Assembly (NCBI GenBank): GCA_902490005.1
Contig: CABUCM010000004.1
Location: 60,279-124,278 of the forward strand
Origin: an uncultured Ruminiclostridium sp.
GTDB lineage: Bacteria > Bacillota > Clostridia > Oscillospirales > Acutalibacteraceae
Reading direction: 5' to 3'
Length of the DNA: 64,000 bases
The notes below the pieces were generated by a model, which was not told the DNA's origin, ran no database searches, and saw only the letters and a list, made by a program, of their open reading frames with translations. Shown here one piece after another: positions 42,417 through 50,385 of this stretch (positions within the stretch are counted from its first letter, which is position 1; each line of letters begins with the position of its first letter). A program made the position numbers and the translations under genes.

Positions 42417-42553
42417 CTGTGCGTGTCCACAGGGGAAAACCTGCGGGCGGCGCACAGGGCACGGGCAGGCCGGGAGGTTTCCGGCGGTCCGCGCTTCACA
42501 AACAAGATCAAGGGGCCGGAGGAAGTATCCGGTTCTGAACAGAGGTGAGAAGT

Positions 42554-43708
42554 TTGGCTGAAAAAAGGGATTATTACGAGGTGATCGGCGTTTCCAAGAC
42601 CGCCTCGGAAGATGAAATAAAAAAAGCGTACCGCAAGCTTGCAAAACAGTACCATCCGGACCTGAACCCCAACGATAAAGAGGCGGAAGCCAAGTTCAAA
42701 GAGGTTAACGAGGCCTATGAGGTCCTGTCCGACCCGGAAAAGAAAGCGAAATACGACCAGTTCGGCCACGCGGGAGTGGACCCTAACTTTGGCGGCGGCG
42801 CCGGCGGCTACGGCGGTTACGGCAGCCCCTTCGGCGAGGATATCGATTTAGGGGATATCTTCGGCAGCTTCTTCGGCGGCGGGTTCGGCGGTTCCCGGCG
42901 CAGGGCCAACCCCAACGCGCCGCGCCGCGGCACCGATACGGAGGCGGTTCTGAATATCTCCTTTGAGGAGGCGGCCAAGGGCTGCAAGAAGTCCATTACT
43001 TATCAGAATATTGTCAACTGTACCGAGTGCGGCGGCACTGGGGCGGAAAAGGGGACTTCTCCCAAAACCTGCCCCACCTGCAACGGTACTGGCCAGGTGA
43101 AAATCAACCAGAGAACCCCCTTCGGCGTGATGCAGACCAGCCGTTCCTGCGACCACTGCCACGGCACGGGCAAGATCATCGAAAAGCCCTGCAATGTGTG
43201 CAACGGCCAGGGCCGGGTGCGCAAGAGCAAAACCCTGGAGGTCACGGTGCCCGCGGGCATTAACGACGACCAGGTGCTCAACGTCAGCGGCCAGGGCAAC
43301 GCCGGGCAAAACGGCGGCCCGGCGGGGGATCTGCACGTTTACGTGTCCGTACGCCCTCACGCGGTGTTCGAGCGCCGGGGCGACGACGTGTGGTGCGAGA
43401 TGCCGGTGACCTTTACCCAGGCGGCCTTGGGCGCGGACGTGACGGTGCCCACCTTGGATGGAAAGGTAAGCTACGCCCTGCGGGAGGGAACCCAGCCCGG
43501 GGATGTGTTTAAGCTGAAGGGCAAGGGTATCGCTCATTTAGGCGGCCGGGGCCGGGGCGACCAGTTTGTCCAGGTCACCATCGAGGTGCCCAAGAACCTG
43601 AACCAGAAGCAAAAGGATATTTTAAAGGAGTTCGACAGCAGCGCCACAGACCGGAACTATCAGAAACGGAAGGGCTTCCGGGATAAGCTGAAGGATATGT
43701 TCCAATAA
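42554..43708 (+). CDS. dnaJ: Chaperone protein DnaJ (Hsp40)
   Basis: A co-chaperone that delivers substrates to DnaK and triggers its ATPase. The 384-aa product has a J domain (about 1-70) with the invariant HPD in [18 protein letters not shown], a Gly/Phe-rich region (about 77-125), a zinc region with four C-x2-C-x-G-x-G repeats ([32 protein letters not shown], about 150-215) and the C-terminal substrate domain. A TTG at 42554 is preferred, seven bases after AGGTGA, because it gives the normal N-terminus [12 protein letters not shown]; the GTG at 42545 would lie inside the ribosome site. Confidence 0.97.
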   Translation: MAEKRDYYEVIGVSKTASEDEIKKAYRKLAKQYHPDLNPNDKEAEAKFKEVNEAYEVLSDPEKKAKYDQFGHAGVDPNFGGGAGGYGGYGSPFGEDIDLGDIFGSFFGGGFGGSRRRANPNAPRRGTDTEAVLNISFEEAAKGCKKSITYQNIVNCTECGGTGAEKGTSPKTCPTCNGTGQVKINQRTPFGVMQTSRSCDHCHGTGKIIEKPCNVCNGQGRVRKSKTLEVTVPAGINDDQVLNVSGQGNAGQNGGPAGDLHVYVSVRPHAVFERRGDDVWCEMPVTFTQAALGADVTVPTLDGKVSYALREGTQPGDVFKLKGKGIAHLGGRGRGDQFVQVTIEVPKNLNQKQKDILKEFDSSATDRNYQKRKGFRDKLKDMFQ

Positions 43709-43994
43709 AAAGCTTTTCTTCAGCAGGCCTGCCGGTTATCATAAACTATCAATCGAAAGCGTCCGGTAACGCGGAAAGGCAGGGCCCTTTTTGGTTATGG
43801 CGGCCTAGGGCTCCCTTTTCAGGAATCAGCCGCCTTTTGCCGCGTGCCGTTCCGCGCTGATTTGCCGTGAAAAAGGGAATTATGAAATAAAACGCGGTTG
43901 GGAGCGTACCAGCCCCGGAAAACCGTATGGTTCCTTCGTCCCTTGCGGGTATTATTATCATTTTTATAACCAAAATAAAAGGAGGCAAACCAAC

Positions 43995-44558
43995 ATGAAA
44001 ACGGTCAAAGACAAAAAGGTGCTGGTCGCCGCGGATTTTGCGGGGGTATCGCTGAAAGACGCGGTAGTCGCCCATCTGGAAAAAAACGGCTGGGAGGTTA
44101 CGGATATCGGCGTAAAATCCGCCAATGAGGAAAACCCTGAAATGTTCCACCGGATCGGTTTAAAGGTGGGCGCCAAAATCGCGGAAAGAGAATTTGAAAG
44201 AGCCTTGATTTTCTGCGGCACTGGCATGGGAATCCATATCGCCGCCAGTAAATGCCCCCATGTGCACGCCGCGGTTTGCGAGGATGTGCCTTCCGCCCTT
44301 AGGTGCATCACCGGCAACAACTGCAACGTCCTGTCCATGGGCGGGTTTTATGTCGCCCCCGCCACCGGAATCGCCATGGCCGACGCGTTTCTCAATCATA
44401 ACCTTGGCGACGGCTATGAATATTGGGAGAACTTCTATGAGTTCCATAAGCTGGCCTATGACGAGCTGGAAGCCTTTGATTACGAGGAATTTAAGAAAAA
44501 CGGGTTCGAGGTAAAACACTTGGGAGAAGTACCCCTTGGCCCCGACCCGAAGATGTAA
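43995..44558 (+). CDS. RpiB/LacA/LacB-family sugar-phosphate isomerase
   Basis: A 187-aa cytoplasmic isomerase of the ribose-5-phosphate isomerase B type. The family motif is ALIFCGTGMGIHIAASKCP near 72-90 with the catalytic Cys, followed by AAVCEDVPSALR and NNCNVLSMGGFYVAP. The opening VLVAADFAGVSLKDAVVAHL replaces the usual GxDHAG with AADFAG, and about 40 extra residues at the C-terminus (after WENFYEFHKLAYDELEAFDY) go beyond the usual 150. These differences suggest a sugar other than ribose, for example allose-6-phosphate or galactose-6-phosphate. The ATG follows AAAGGAGG. Together with rpe at 55 kb it would fit pentose-phosphate metabolism, but the two are not linked. The 286-base gap before it holds nothing I recognise. 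Confidence 0.85.
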   Translation: MKTVKDKKVLVAADFAGVSLKDAVVAHLEKNGWEVTDIGVKSANEENPEMFHRIGLKVGAKIAEREFERALIFCGTGMGIHIAASKCPHVHAAVCEDVPSALRCITGNNCNVLSMGGFYVAPATGIAMADAFLNHNLGDGYEYWENFYEFHKLAYDELEAFDYEEFKKNGFEVKHLGEVPLGPDPKM

Positions 44559-44640
44559 TTTTGGGCCGGATCCTATCGGCTGGCGGCCCTTGGCAAGAGT
44601 TTTTCTGTCGTTGTCAGCGGCAACGCATAAACGCATAGAT

Positions 44641-44682
44641 AAAAAAGCATTTGCGGATTTATTTTCCGCAAATGCTTTTTTT
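44641..44682 (+). terminator. Intrinsic terminator of the RpiB-like gene
   Basis: AAAAAAGCATTTGCGGA and TCCGCAAATGCTTTTTT form a long perfect stem ending in T residues, about 85 bases past the stop. Confidence 0.85.
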
Positions 44683-44803
44683 GTGGGCGATAATTTTATC
44701 ATGGGCGGCGGCTTACGGTGAGCGGTAGTTTGTGGCGCGCGATTGTTTGCCGTGGGCGAAAATTTTACAGAACACAGCCGTTTTAGTTGGGTTTTTATTC
44801 TAC

Positions 44804-44828
44804 AAAATGTGAAATTTTGTCACATTTT
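44804..44828 (-). terminator. AT-rich hairpin past the XRE gene
   Basis: AAAATGTGA and TCACATTTT (seven-base loop) lie 15 bases past the stop codon of the reverse XRE gene. The composition is AT-rich, so it is either a weak terminator or a protein-binding dyad. Confidence 0.4.
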
Positions 44829-44842
44829 TGGAGCCTTAGCGA

Positions 44843-45148
44843 TTATGAATTTCTAAGTAACTCCACAACAAGTTGGCGTTTTCGCTGGGGCAGAGCGCAC
44901 CAGACAGCCAGCATTTCCCTTTCTTCCTCAGTAAGAGAGACGGTGTCTTCAGTCTCGGCAAAAAATTGAGATAATGTGATACCAAGGCCTCGGCACACTT
45001 TATCTAAGGTTTGTATGGTGGGCGTCTGATTATTGCGGTACCAGGTTCCTATGGTGGATTGAGAAAGGCCACAGTTTTTCGCCAACGTATATTCAGACCA
45101 ATTTCGTTCCATACGGAGCCGAACAATTTCGTTTAAAATATCTTTCAT
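44843..45148 (-). CDS. XRE-family helix-turn-helix regulator
   Basis: A 101-aa DNA-binding protein with a single Cro/CI-type helix-turn-helix (about residues 5-62): EIVRLRMERNWSEYTLAKNC, then GLSQSTIGTWYRNNQTPTIQ as the recognition part, and LDKVCRGLGITLSQFF. The C-terminal 35 residues (ETEDTVSLTEEEREMLAVWC) form one or two helices and resemble those of small transposon- or phage-independent XRE regulators common in Firmicutes. The ATG at 45148 follows AGGGGG. It is monocistronic; its targets are unknown, but the palindrome just upstream is a natural autoregulation site. Confidence 0.9.
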   Translation of the reverse strand: MKDILNEIVRLRMERNWSEYTLAKNCGLSQSTIGTWYRNNQTPTIQTLDKVCRGLGITLSQFFAETEDTVSLTEEEREMLAVWCALPQRKRQLVVELLRNS

Positions 45149-45179
45149 TTTTTTACCCCCTGCTTATTTTCTAAATTCA

Positions 45180-45223
45180 ATTATATCGGGGATGAATTTC
45201 TATTTTAAGGGGATATAATCCCC
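45180..45223 (-). promoter_or_regulatory. Promoter of the XRE gene with adjacent palindrome
   Basis: On the minus strand TTAAAA (45203-45208), 17 bases, TATAAT (45180-45185). Directly upstream is the palindrome GGGGATATAATCCCC (45209-45223), which itself contains a TATAAT on the plus strand. The palindrome is a plausible operator for the XRE protein. Confidence 0.55.
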
Positions 45224-45295
45224 ACAAAAGTTTTTATAGATTTTGATTTTTGCTTATTCCGGCGGGCGCTGCCCGCGTTTTGGAATACCCCGACG

Positions 45296-45331
45296 CAACG
45301 GCGCCTGCTGCACACAGGCGCCGTTATTTTT
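45296..45331 (+). terminator. Plus-strand terminator upstream of the iscS promoter
   Basis: AACGGCGCCTG and CAGGCGCCGTT form a perfect 11-bp stem around CTGCACA, followed by ATTTTTA. No plus-strand gene lies between the XRE start region and this hairpin, so it would stop a short RNA of about 100 bases started in the XRE promoter region, or read-through. Confidence 0.7.
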
Positions 45332-45369
45332 AGGCTGGCGGTTTCCCTTTTTCCATCCATCAAATTTAT

Positions 45370-45398
45370 TTGCCTGCTCAATATATTTGTTGTATAAT
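45370..45398 (+). promoter_or_regulatory. Promoter of the iscS-thiI-srtB genes
   Basis: TTGCCT (45370-45375), 17 bases, a perfect TATAAT (45393-45398), about 75 bases before the start of iscS. Confidence 0.6.
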
Positions 45399-45479
45399 AA
45401 ATTCATCTTTAAATTTTTTGGGGCCGTTTGCGCCCTGAGCTGGCAAGCTGGTAAAATCGCGTTGGCTGGAGGGAATCTC

Positions 45480-46619
45480 TTGAAGGAAATCTATTTGGAC
45501 AACAGCGCCACCACCCGGGTGTGTGAAAAAAGCGCTGAAAAGGTGATGGAGCTGATGACCCGGTGCTACGGGAATCCGTCGTCCCTGCATAAAAAGGGGC
45601 TGGAGGCTCAAAAAGAGGTTTCCCGCGCCCGGCAGGCGGTGGCCGCCTCCTTGTCGGCGGAGCCCCGGGAGGTCATTTTCACCTCTGGCGGCACCGAGGC
45701 CAACAACATGGCGGTGCTGGGCGGCGCGGCGGCAAACCGCCGCCGGGGCAGCCGGATCGTTACCACCGCCATCGAGCATCCCTCGGTGCTGGAGCCTATG
45801 CGGCAGCTGCAAAAGGAAGGCTTCGACGTGGTGTTCCTGTCTCCGGACCAAACCGGCAGGATTCCCGAGGAGGCAATTTACCAGGCGGTGGACCGGGAGA
45901 CGATTCTGGTCAGCGTTATGGCGGTGAATAACGAGCTGGGCTCTGTCCAGCCCATTGAAATACTGAAAAAAGCGGTAAAGCGGGCCTGCGCCCCGGCGCT
46001 GATTCATGTAGACGCGGTGCAAGCCTACGGCAAGCTTCCCTTAAAGCCGGAAAAGCTGGGGGTGGATTTGATGACCATCAGCGGGCATAAAATCCACGGT
46101 CCCAAGGGGGTCGGCGCCCTGTACCTGGGCAAAAACGCCAGGATCCTTCCCAGGGCCTTCGGCGGGGGCCAGGAGCGCGGCCTGCGCCCGGGCACCGAGG
46201 CCGCGCCCCTCATCGCCGGCCTTGGCGCGGCGGTTGAGGCCCTGCCTCCCTGGAAGGAGGCCTATGCCCAAATAGAGGCGCTGCGGGATTACGGGCTGGA
46301 ACGGCTGTCCCGCGTTCCAGGGGTGGAAATAAACTCCGTAAAGGAGAGCCTGCCCTATCTGCTTAATTTTTCCGCCCTGGGGGTGCGCAGCGAAACCATG
46401 CTGCATTTTCTGGCCCAGCGGGGAATTTACGTGTCCTCCGGGTCGGCCTGCGCCAAAGGGGAGCAAAGCTATGTGCTGAAAGCGGCGGGCCTTCCGGAAA
46501 GCCGGATCTCCTCCGCGATCCGGGCCAGCTTTTCCCGGGAAAACACCAAAAAGGATATTGACGCCCTGGCGGAAGGAATCCAGGAGGGGCTTGCCTGTTT
46601 GGCGAGAGCCCGGCGTTAA
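45480..46619 (+). CDS. Cysteine desulfurase (NifS/IscS family, NifZ-like)
   Basis: A PLP enzyme that takes sulfur from cysteine as a persulfide and passes it on. The 379-aa product opens IYLDNSATTRVCEKS, carries the PLP lysine in MTISGHKIHGPKGVGALYL near residue 205, and the catalytic Cys in the loop YVSSGSACAKGEQSYVL near 325. Because thiI follows 25 bases after the stop, this is most likely the dedicated desulfurase for tRNA 4-thiouridine (NifZ in Bacillus) rather than the Fe-S cluster enzyme. The start is a TTG at 45480, seven bases after GGAGGGA; the open frame extends far upstream through a terminator, which excludes earlier starts. There is no IscU/SufU gene here. Confidence 0.93.
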   Translation: MKEIYLDNSATTRVCEKSAEKVMELMTRCYGNPSSLHKKGLEAQKEVSRARQAVAASLSAEPREVIFTSGGTEANNMAVLGGAAANRRRGSRIVTTAIEHPSVLEPMRQLQKEGFDVVFLSPDQTGRIPEEAIYQAVDRETILVSVMAVNNELGSVQPIEILKKAVKRACAPALIHVDAVQAYGKLPLKPEKLGVDLMTISGHKIHGPKGVGALYLGKNARILPRAFGGGQERGLRPGTEAAPLIAGLGAAVEALPPWKEAYAQIEALRDYGLERLSRVPGVEINSVKESLPYLLNFSALGVRSETMLHFLAQRGIYVSSGSACAKGEQSYVLKAAGLPESRISSAIRASFSRENTKKDIDALAEGIQEGLACLARARR

Positions 46620-46644
46620 ACCATCAAAGCGAAGGAGCCTGAGT

Positions 46645-47829
46645 ATGAAGCAGGAATTGATTTTAATCAAAATTGGAGAAATCGCCCTAAAGGGCTTAAA
46701 CCGGCGTACCTTTGAGGAGGTGCTGATGAAAAATATCAAGCGGCACCTGGCGCCTTTGGGAAAATTCGAGGTAAAAAGCGCCCAGTCCGCCATCTACGTG
46801 CGGCCCCTGGATGAGGATGTGGATTTAGACGACGCCTGTGAGAAGATCGGCAAGGTGTTCGGCATCGTGTCCTATTCCCGGGCCTGCCTGGCGAAAAAGG
46901 ATATGAACGACATTAACCGCACCGCGGCGGAATATTTAAAAGAGGAGCTGGAGGATGCCGCTACCTTTAAGGTGGAAGCGAAACGCTCCGATAAGGCGTT
47001 CCCGCTGAAATCCCCCGAGATCTGCGCCGAGACCGGGGGCTATTTGCTGGAGAAGTTCCCCGGCCTGTCGGTGGACGTGCACCAGCCGGAGGCCACCGTG
47101 ACGGTGGAAATCAGGGATTTTGGGGCTTATGTCCACGGCAAGGCCAAGCGGGGCGCGGGCGGCATGCCCGTGGGTACCGGCGGCAAGGCGGCGGTTCTCA
47201 TTTCCGGCGGCATCGACAGCCCGGTGGCGGCCTGGATGATGGCAAAAAGGGGCGTGGAGCTGACGGCGGTTCACTTTGCCAGCCCTCCCTATACCAGCGA
47301 GCGGGCGGAGGAAAAGGTGAAGGAGCTGCTTTCAAAAGTCTCGGAGTACGGTGGGCGGCTGAGAATGTTCACCGTGCCCTTTACCAAAATTCAGGAGGCC
47401 ATACAGTCCCAGTGCCCGGAGGAGCTGTTTACCATCATCATGCGCCGCATGATGATGAAAATATCCTCCCGCATCGGGGAGCGGGAAGGCTGCGCCGCCC
47501 TGATTACCGGGGAAAGCCTGGGGCAGGTGGCGAGCCAAACCATCCACGCCATCGCCTGCACCGACGCGGCGGCCAGCCTGCCGGTGTTCCGGCCTCTCAT
47601 TGGCATGGATAAGGAGGAGATCGTCCGGATTTCCCGGCAGATCGGCGCCTTTGAAATTTCCATTCAGCCCTATGAGGACTGTTGTACCGTGTTCACCCCC
47701 AAGCATCCCCGGACCCGGCCGGTTTTAAAATATGTGGAGCTGGCGGAATCCAGTGTCGACTGGGAGGAAATGCTCCAGGAGGCCGCGGGCCAGGCTGTGA
47801 TGACGAAAATCGGCTATATGAAACAATAG
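46645..47829 (+). CDS. thiI: tRNA 4-thiouridine synthase ThiI
   Basis: ThiI adenylates U8 of tRNAs and accepts sulfur from the upstream desulfurase. The 394-aa product has the N-terminal ferredoxin-like and THUMP domains (about 1-165, with IKIGEIALKGLNRRTFE at the start) and a PP-loop ATPase with VLISGGIDSPVAAWMM near 185. The C-terminal rhodanese domain found in E. coli ThiI is absent, as in Bacillus, so sulfur transfer must use an internal Cys or the desulfurase directly. CCTVFTPKHPRTRP near 348 has a Cys pair. The ATG at 46645 follows GAAGGAG. It is co-transcribed with the desulfurase. Confidence 0.95.
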   Translation: MKQELILIKIGEIALKGLNRRTFEEVLMKNIKRHLAPLGKFEVKSAQSAIYVRPLDEDVDLDDACEKIGKVFGIVSYSRACLAKKDMNDINRTAAEYLKEELEDAATFKVEAKRSDKAFPLKSPEICAETGGYLLEKFPGLSVDVHQPEATVTVEIRDFGAYVHGKAKRGAGGMPVGTGGKAAVLISGGIDSPVAAWMMAKRGVELTAVHFASPPYTSERAEEKVKELLSKVSEYGGRLRMFTVPFTKIQEAIQSQCPEELFTIIMRRMMMKISSRIGEREGCAALITGESLGQVASQTIHAIACTDAAASLPVFRPLIGMDKEEIVRISRQIGAFEISIQPYEDCCTVFTPKHPRTRPVLKYVELAESSVDWEEMLQEAAGQAVMTKIGYMKQ

Positions 47830-47855
47830 AAACGCGCTAAGGGAGGTGGAAAGCA

Positions 47856-48731
47856 TTGAAGCATGGGATGAAAAAGCCTAAAAAAAGCTGGAAAGAAAAG
47901 CTGAGGATCACCCTGCTGGTGGTCTGCTCGGCGGTCTTTCTGGTTTCAGCCTCGATGCTGGTTTACTATTTGCTGTGGGAGCCTTATCAGCACAATCAAA
48001 AAAGCGCCGCCATCCAGCAGGTTTATCCCGCCAGGGAGGTGGAAGACTCTTCTTCCGATGAGGTAAACAGCGAAGGCACCCTGTCCAAGTTCGACGAACT
48101 GAGGGCGATGAACCCGGATATTAAGGGCTGGATCACGGTGCCCAACACCCCGATCGATTACCCGGTGCTGCAGCCGCCGGAGGACGTGGACCCAGAATTT
48201 TACCTTTACCGTGATTATCTAAAAAACGACGACCGTTACGGCAGCATTTTCCTGGATGCCTCTTGTATCAATGGGGTGAACTCGAAGAATGTGATCCTTC
48301 ACGGCCACAATATGAACGACGGCAGCCAGTTTGCCTCGATTCTCAATTACGGCAGTTTGGATTTTTACCGGCAGAACCCGGTGATTATCTATGACGATAT
48401 TTACCGCAGCGGCGCCTGGAAGGTGTTCGCGGTGATTAAGGTGAACACGCTGGCGAGCCAGGGGACGCCGTTCCCTTATCTGCAGGGAGAGTTTGCCTCG
48501 GAGGAGACGTTTTTGGACTATGTGGAGCAGGTCAGGGCCAGGTCCTTGATCGACTGCCCGGTGGATGTGGAGGCGGGGGACCAGATTTTGACCCTGTCCA
48601 CCTGCTCCTATGAACAGGAGGATTACCGCACGGCGGTATTTGCCCGCCGGGTGCGGGACGGCGAGGACAACTCGGTAGACACGGCCCAGGCGGAAATGAA
48701 CCCCAACCCTGTGATGCCGGGGGATAATTAA
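47856..48731 (+). CDS. srtB: Class B sortase
   Basis: A 291-aa membrane-anchored transpeptidase: a basic N-terminus, one membrane helix (about residues 20-43, LLVVCSAVFLVSASMLVYYL) and an extracytoplasmic catalytic domain. The catalytic triad is visible: His in VILHGHNMNDGSQFASI near 150, Cys in LTLSTCSYEQEDYRTAVFAR-type sequence near 250 and the Arg nine residues later. The helix after the His and overall length match class B rather than A or D. The domain also holds NPDIKGWITVPNTPIDYPVL, a typical SrtB segment. The start is probably the TTG at 47856, behind GGGAGGTG. No LPxTG/NPxTG-type substrate is encoded next to it. Placement 26 bases after thiI is unusual. The gene symbol indicates the class only. 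Confidence 0.9.
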   Translation: MKHGMKKPKKSWKEKLRITLLVVCSAVFLVSASMLVYYLLWEPYQHNQKSAAIQQVYPAREVEDSSSDEVNSEGTLSKFDELRAMNPDIKGWITVPNTPIDYPVLQPPEDVDPEFYLYRDYLKNDDRYGSIFLDASCINGVNSKNVILHGHNMNDGSQFASILNYGSLDFYRQNPVIIYDDIYRSGAWKVFAVIKVNTLASQGTPFPYLQGEFASEETFLDYVEQVRARSLIDCPVDVEAGDQILTLSTCSYEQEDYRTAVFARRVRDGEDNSVDTAQAEMNPNPVMPGDN

Positions 48732-48755
48732 CCGGAGGATTAGAAGAAAAAGCCT

Positions 48756-49466
48756 ATGAAATGCGAGCTGATATTTTATTTGGCGGGCCGGACCGGACAG
48801 CTGGAGGATTTGCTCCAGGAGCGCCTTTCCCGCTTGGGAATCGATCTTGCCGAGGTGACGGCGGCCACCAGCGGGGAAGAGCTGGCCGCCGCTGTGGGAA
48901 AGGGGGTTTCCCGCCGGAATCTGCTGGTGGTCGCCGGGGGCTTATCCAAACCGAATGGCCAAAATACAGCCCGGCAGATATCCAGCCTGCTGTCGCTGCC
49001 CCTTTCCAGCGTGAACCCGCCGGTGTTTCGGAACGGGACCGCCCTTTCCGGCGGCGATAGCTTTCCCGGCGGCTTCTTTTTAGAAAGCGGCCGCCAGTCC
49101 TTGCTGCTGCTGCCTGACGACCCAGAGGCGGTTGAAAGGCTTTTGGACCGGCAGGCGCTGGCGCTGCTGCAAAGGAAATACGGCCTTTCTTTCGTGGGCC
49201 GGGAAGAACCCGGCCAGCGAGCCCAGGAGCTTCAGGAAGCGATCCAGGAAAGCCGGCAGGCCCTGGGCGGCGCAGTAAGCCCCCGGGAGCCTAAGGCTTT
49301 TGGCGCCGCGCCCCGCGGGAAGAAAAAAGGCGCCAAAAAAGGTATATGGATTCTTTTAGCTGTTTTGGCAATCGCTCTCGGCGTAGCGGCGGCGCTGGCG
49401 CTGACCCACCGGCTTCCCGGCGTGGAAAGTTGGCTGAAGGGATTGTTTCCATTTTTGGGCTGGTGA
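48756..49466 (+). CDS. Hypothetical tail-anchored protein with a MoaB/CinA-like N-terminus
   Basis: A 236-aa protein of unknown function. Residues 1-150 contain RNLLVVAGGLSKPNGQNTAR near 54, which is reminiscent of the GGLG loop of MoCF (MoaB/CinA N-terminal) domains; whether the fold is the same is uncertain. A Gly/Ser/Pro and Lys-rich linker (about 155-195) leads to one C-terminal membrane helix (GIWILLAVLAIALGVAAALA, about 196-215), so the main domain stays in the cytoplasm unless inserted the other way. The ribosome site is weak: GGAGG lies 17 bases before the ATG. It starts 24 bases after srtB and ends the run of four genes, closed by a strong terminator. It is not a sortase substrate by sequence. 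Confidence 0.55.
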   Translation: MKCELIFYLAGRTGQLEDLLQERLSRLGIDLAEVTAATSGEELAAAVGKGVSRRNLLVVAGGLSKPNGQNTARQISSLLSLPLSSVNPPVFRNGTALSGGDSFPGGFFLESGRQSLLLLPDDPEAVERLLDRQALALLQRKYGLSFVGREEPGQRAQELQEAIQESRQALGGAVSPREPKAFGAAPRGKKKGAKKGIWILLAVLAIALGVAAALALTHRLPGVESWLKGLFPFLGW

Positions 49467-49510
49467 TTTACCGGTCTTTGTTTCCTTGGCCCCAGGAGAA
49501 CGCTATTATT

Positions 49511-49560
49511 AAAAAAGAGGCCGAAAATGGGAAATTTCCCATTTTCGGCCTCTTTTTTTT
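49511..49560 (+). terminator. Strong terminator closing the iscS-thiI-srtB-orf236 run
   Basis: A 20-bp-class perfect stem (AAAAGAGGCCGAAAATGGGA with its complement) followed by eight T. Confidence 0.92.
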
Positions 49561-49728
49561 AGATTCATTATTTCCTGGGCGCAAGGGCCCCAGGCCCCAA
49601 AGCCGGGCGGCGGCCCCGCGGAGAAGCCCTTTACCTCCGCCGGCCCCCATTGGCTTTTCGCGTTAATCAGGGGAAAGCAGAAACATGCCCTGGGGGAAAA
49701 GTATTTTTATCAAGAGGGGAAAGCCGCG

Positions 49729-50355
49729 TTATGAATTGTTCATCACAATGCTTTCGATCACATTGGCGGCGTGCTCGCAGGCGTCGCAGCATCTTTCCAT
49801 GTGGCGGAAGGTTTCCGTCCAGGCCAGAACCTCGATTGGGTCCTTGCAGGTGGTGAACAGGGAACGGAGAGCTTTGGTGTAAAGCTTGTCCCCCTCGTTC
49901 TCCAGGCTGTTGATCTCAATGATAGCCTGGGGGATGACTTTTGATTTTTTATAATTGTCAAAGTCCCCTAAAGCCGCCTTCAGCTGTTCGCAGCAGCCGA
50001 TGATAACCCGGGCGAAATCCAGGGCCTCTTCCCGGATGGACTGAATGTTGAACATATAAACGCGAAGGATAATATCCTCGATATGGTCGGTGATTTCATC
50101 CAGCTCCTGGGCCAGATGGGCGATATCGTCCCGCTCAATGGGGGTGATAAACTCCTGGGCCAGCTTTTCCATCATTTCATGCTTGGCGGTGTCGGCGCTG
50201 TTCTCCAGCTTGTGCATGTCCTCCATCACCTTGGGAATAGCCTCCGGATGAAAATCCTGCAAAACATCCAGCAGCATCACCGCCTCCTGCCGGGAGAACT
50301 CGATGGCTTTGGAAAAGGAGGCGAAATAAAAGTCGGTTTTTTGTTTGCGGCGCAT
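49729..50355 (-). CDS. DUF47 (PhoU-like) protein, Pit accessory
   Basis: A 208-aa all-helical PhoU-like protein of the DUF47/YkaA family: FYFASFSKAIEFSRQEAVML near the start, then KLENSADTAKHEMMEKLAQEF and PIERDDIAHLAQELDEITDHIED, the latter with metal-binding acidic residues and Asp/Glu-rich repeats as in PhoU. Members are encoded next to Pit-type phosphate transporters, as here, and are thought to regulate them. The ATG at 50355 (behind AGGGG) is preferred; a longer frame to 50382 overlaps the transporter's end region. It is the second gene of a two-gene operon. Confidence 0.92.
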   Translation of the reverse strand: MRRKQKTDFYFASFSKAIEFSRQEAVMLLDVLQDFHPEAIPKVMEDMHKLENSADTAKHEMMEKLAQEFITPIERDDIAHLAQELDEITDHIEDIILRVYMFNIQSIREEALDFARVIIGCCEQLKAALGDFDNYKKSKVIPQAIIEINSLENEGDKLYTKALRSLFTTCKDPIEVLAWTETFRHMERCCDACEHAANVIESIVMNNS

Positions 50356-50385
50356 CAAAAAATTTCCCCTTTCAATACTCACGGA

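Noticed and set aside
43749..44150. 133-codon reverse frame between dnaJ and the RpiB-like gene
   Set aside because: Half of it is antisense to the RpiB-like gene, and it lacks a ribosome site.
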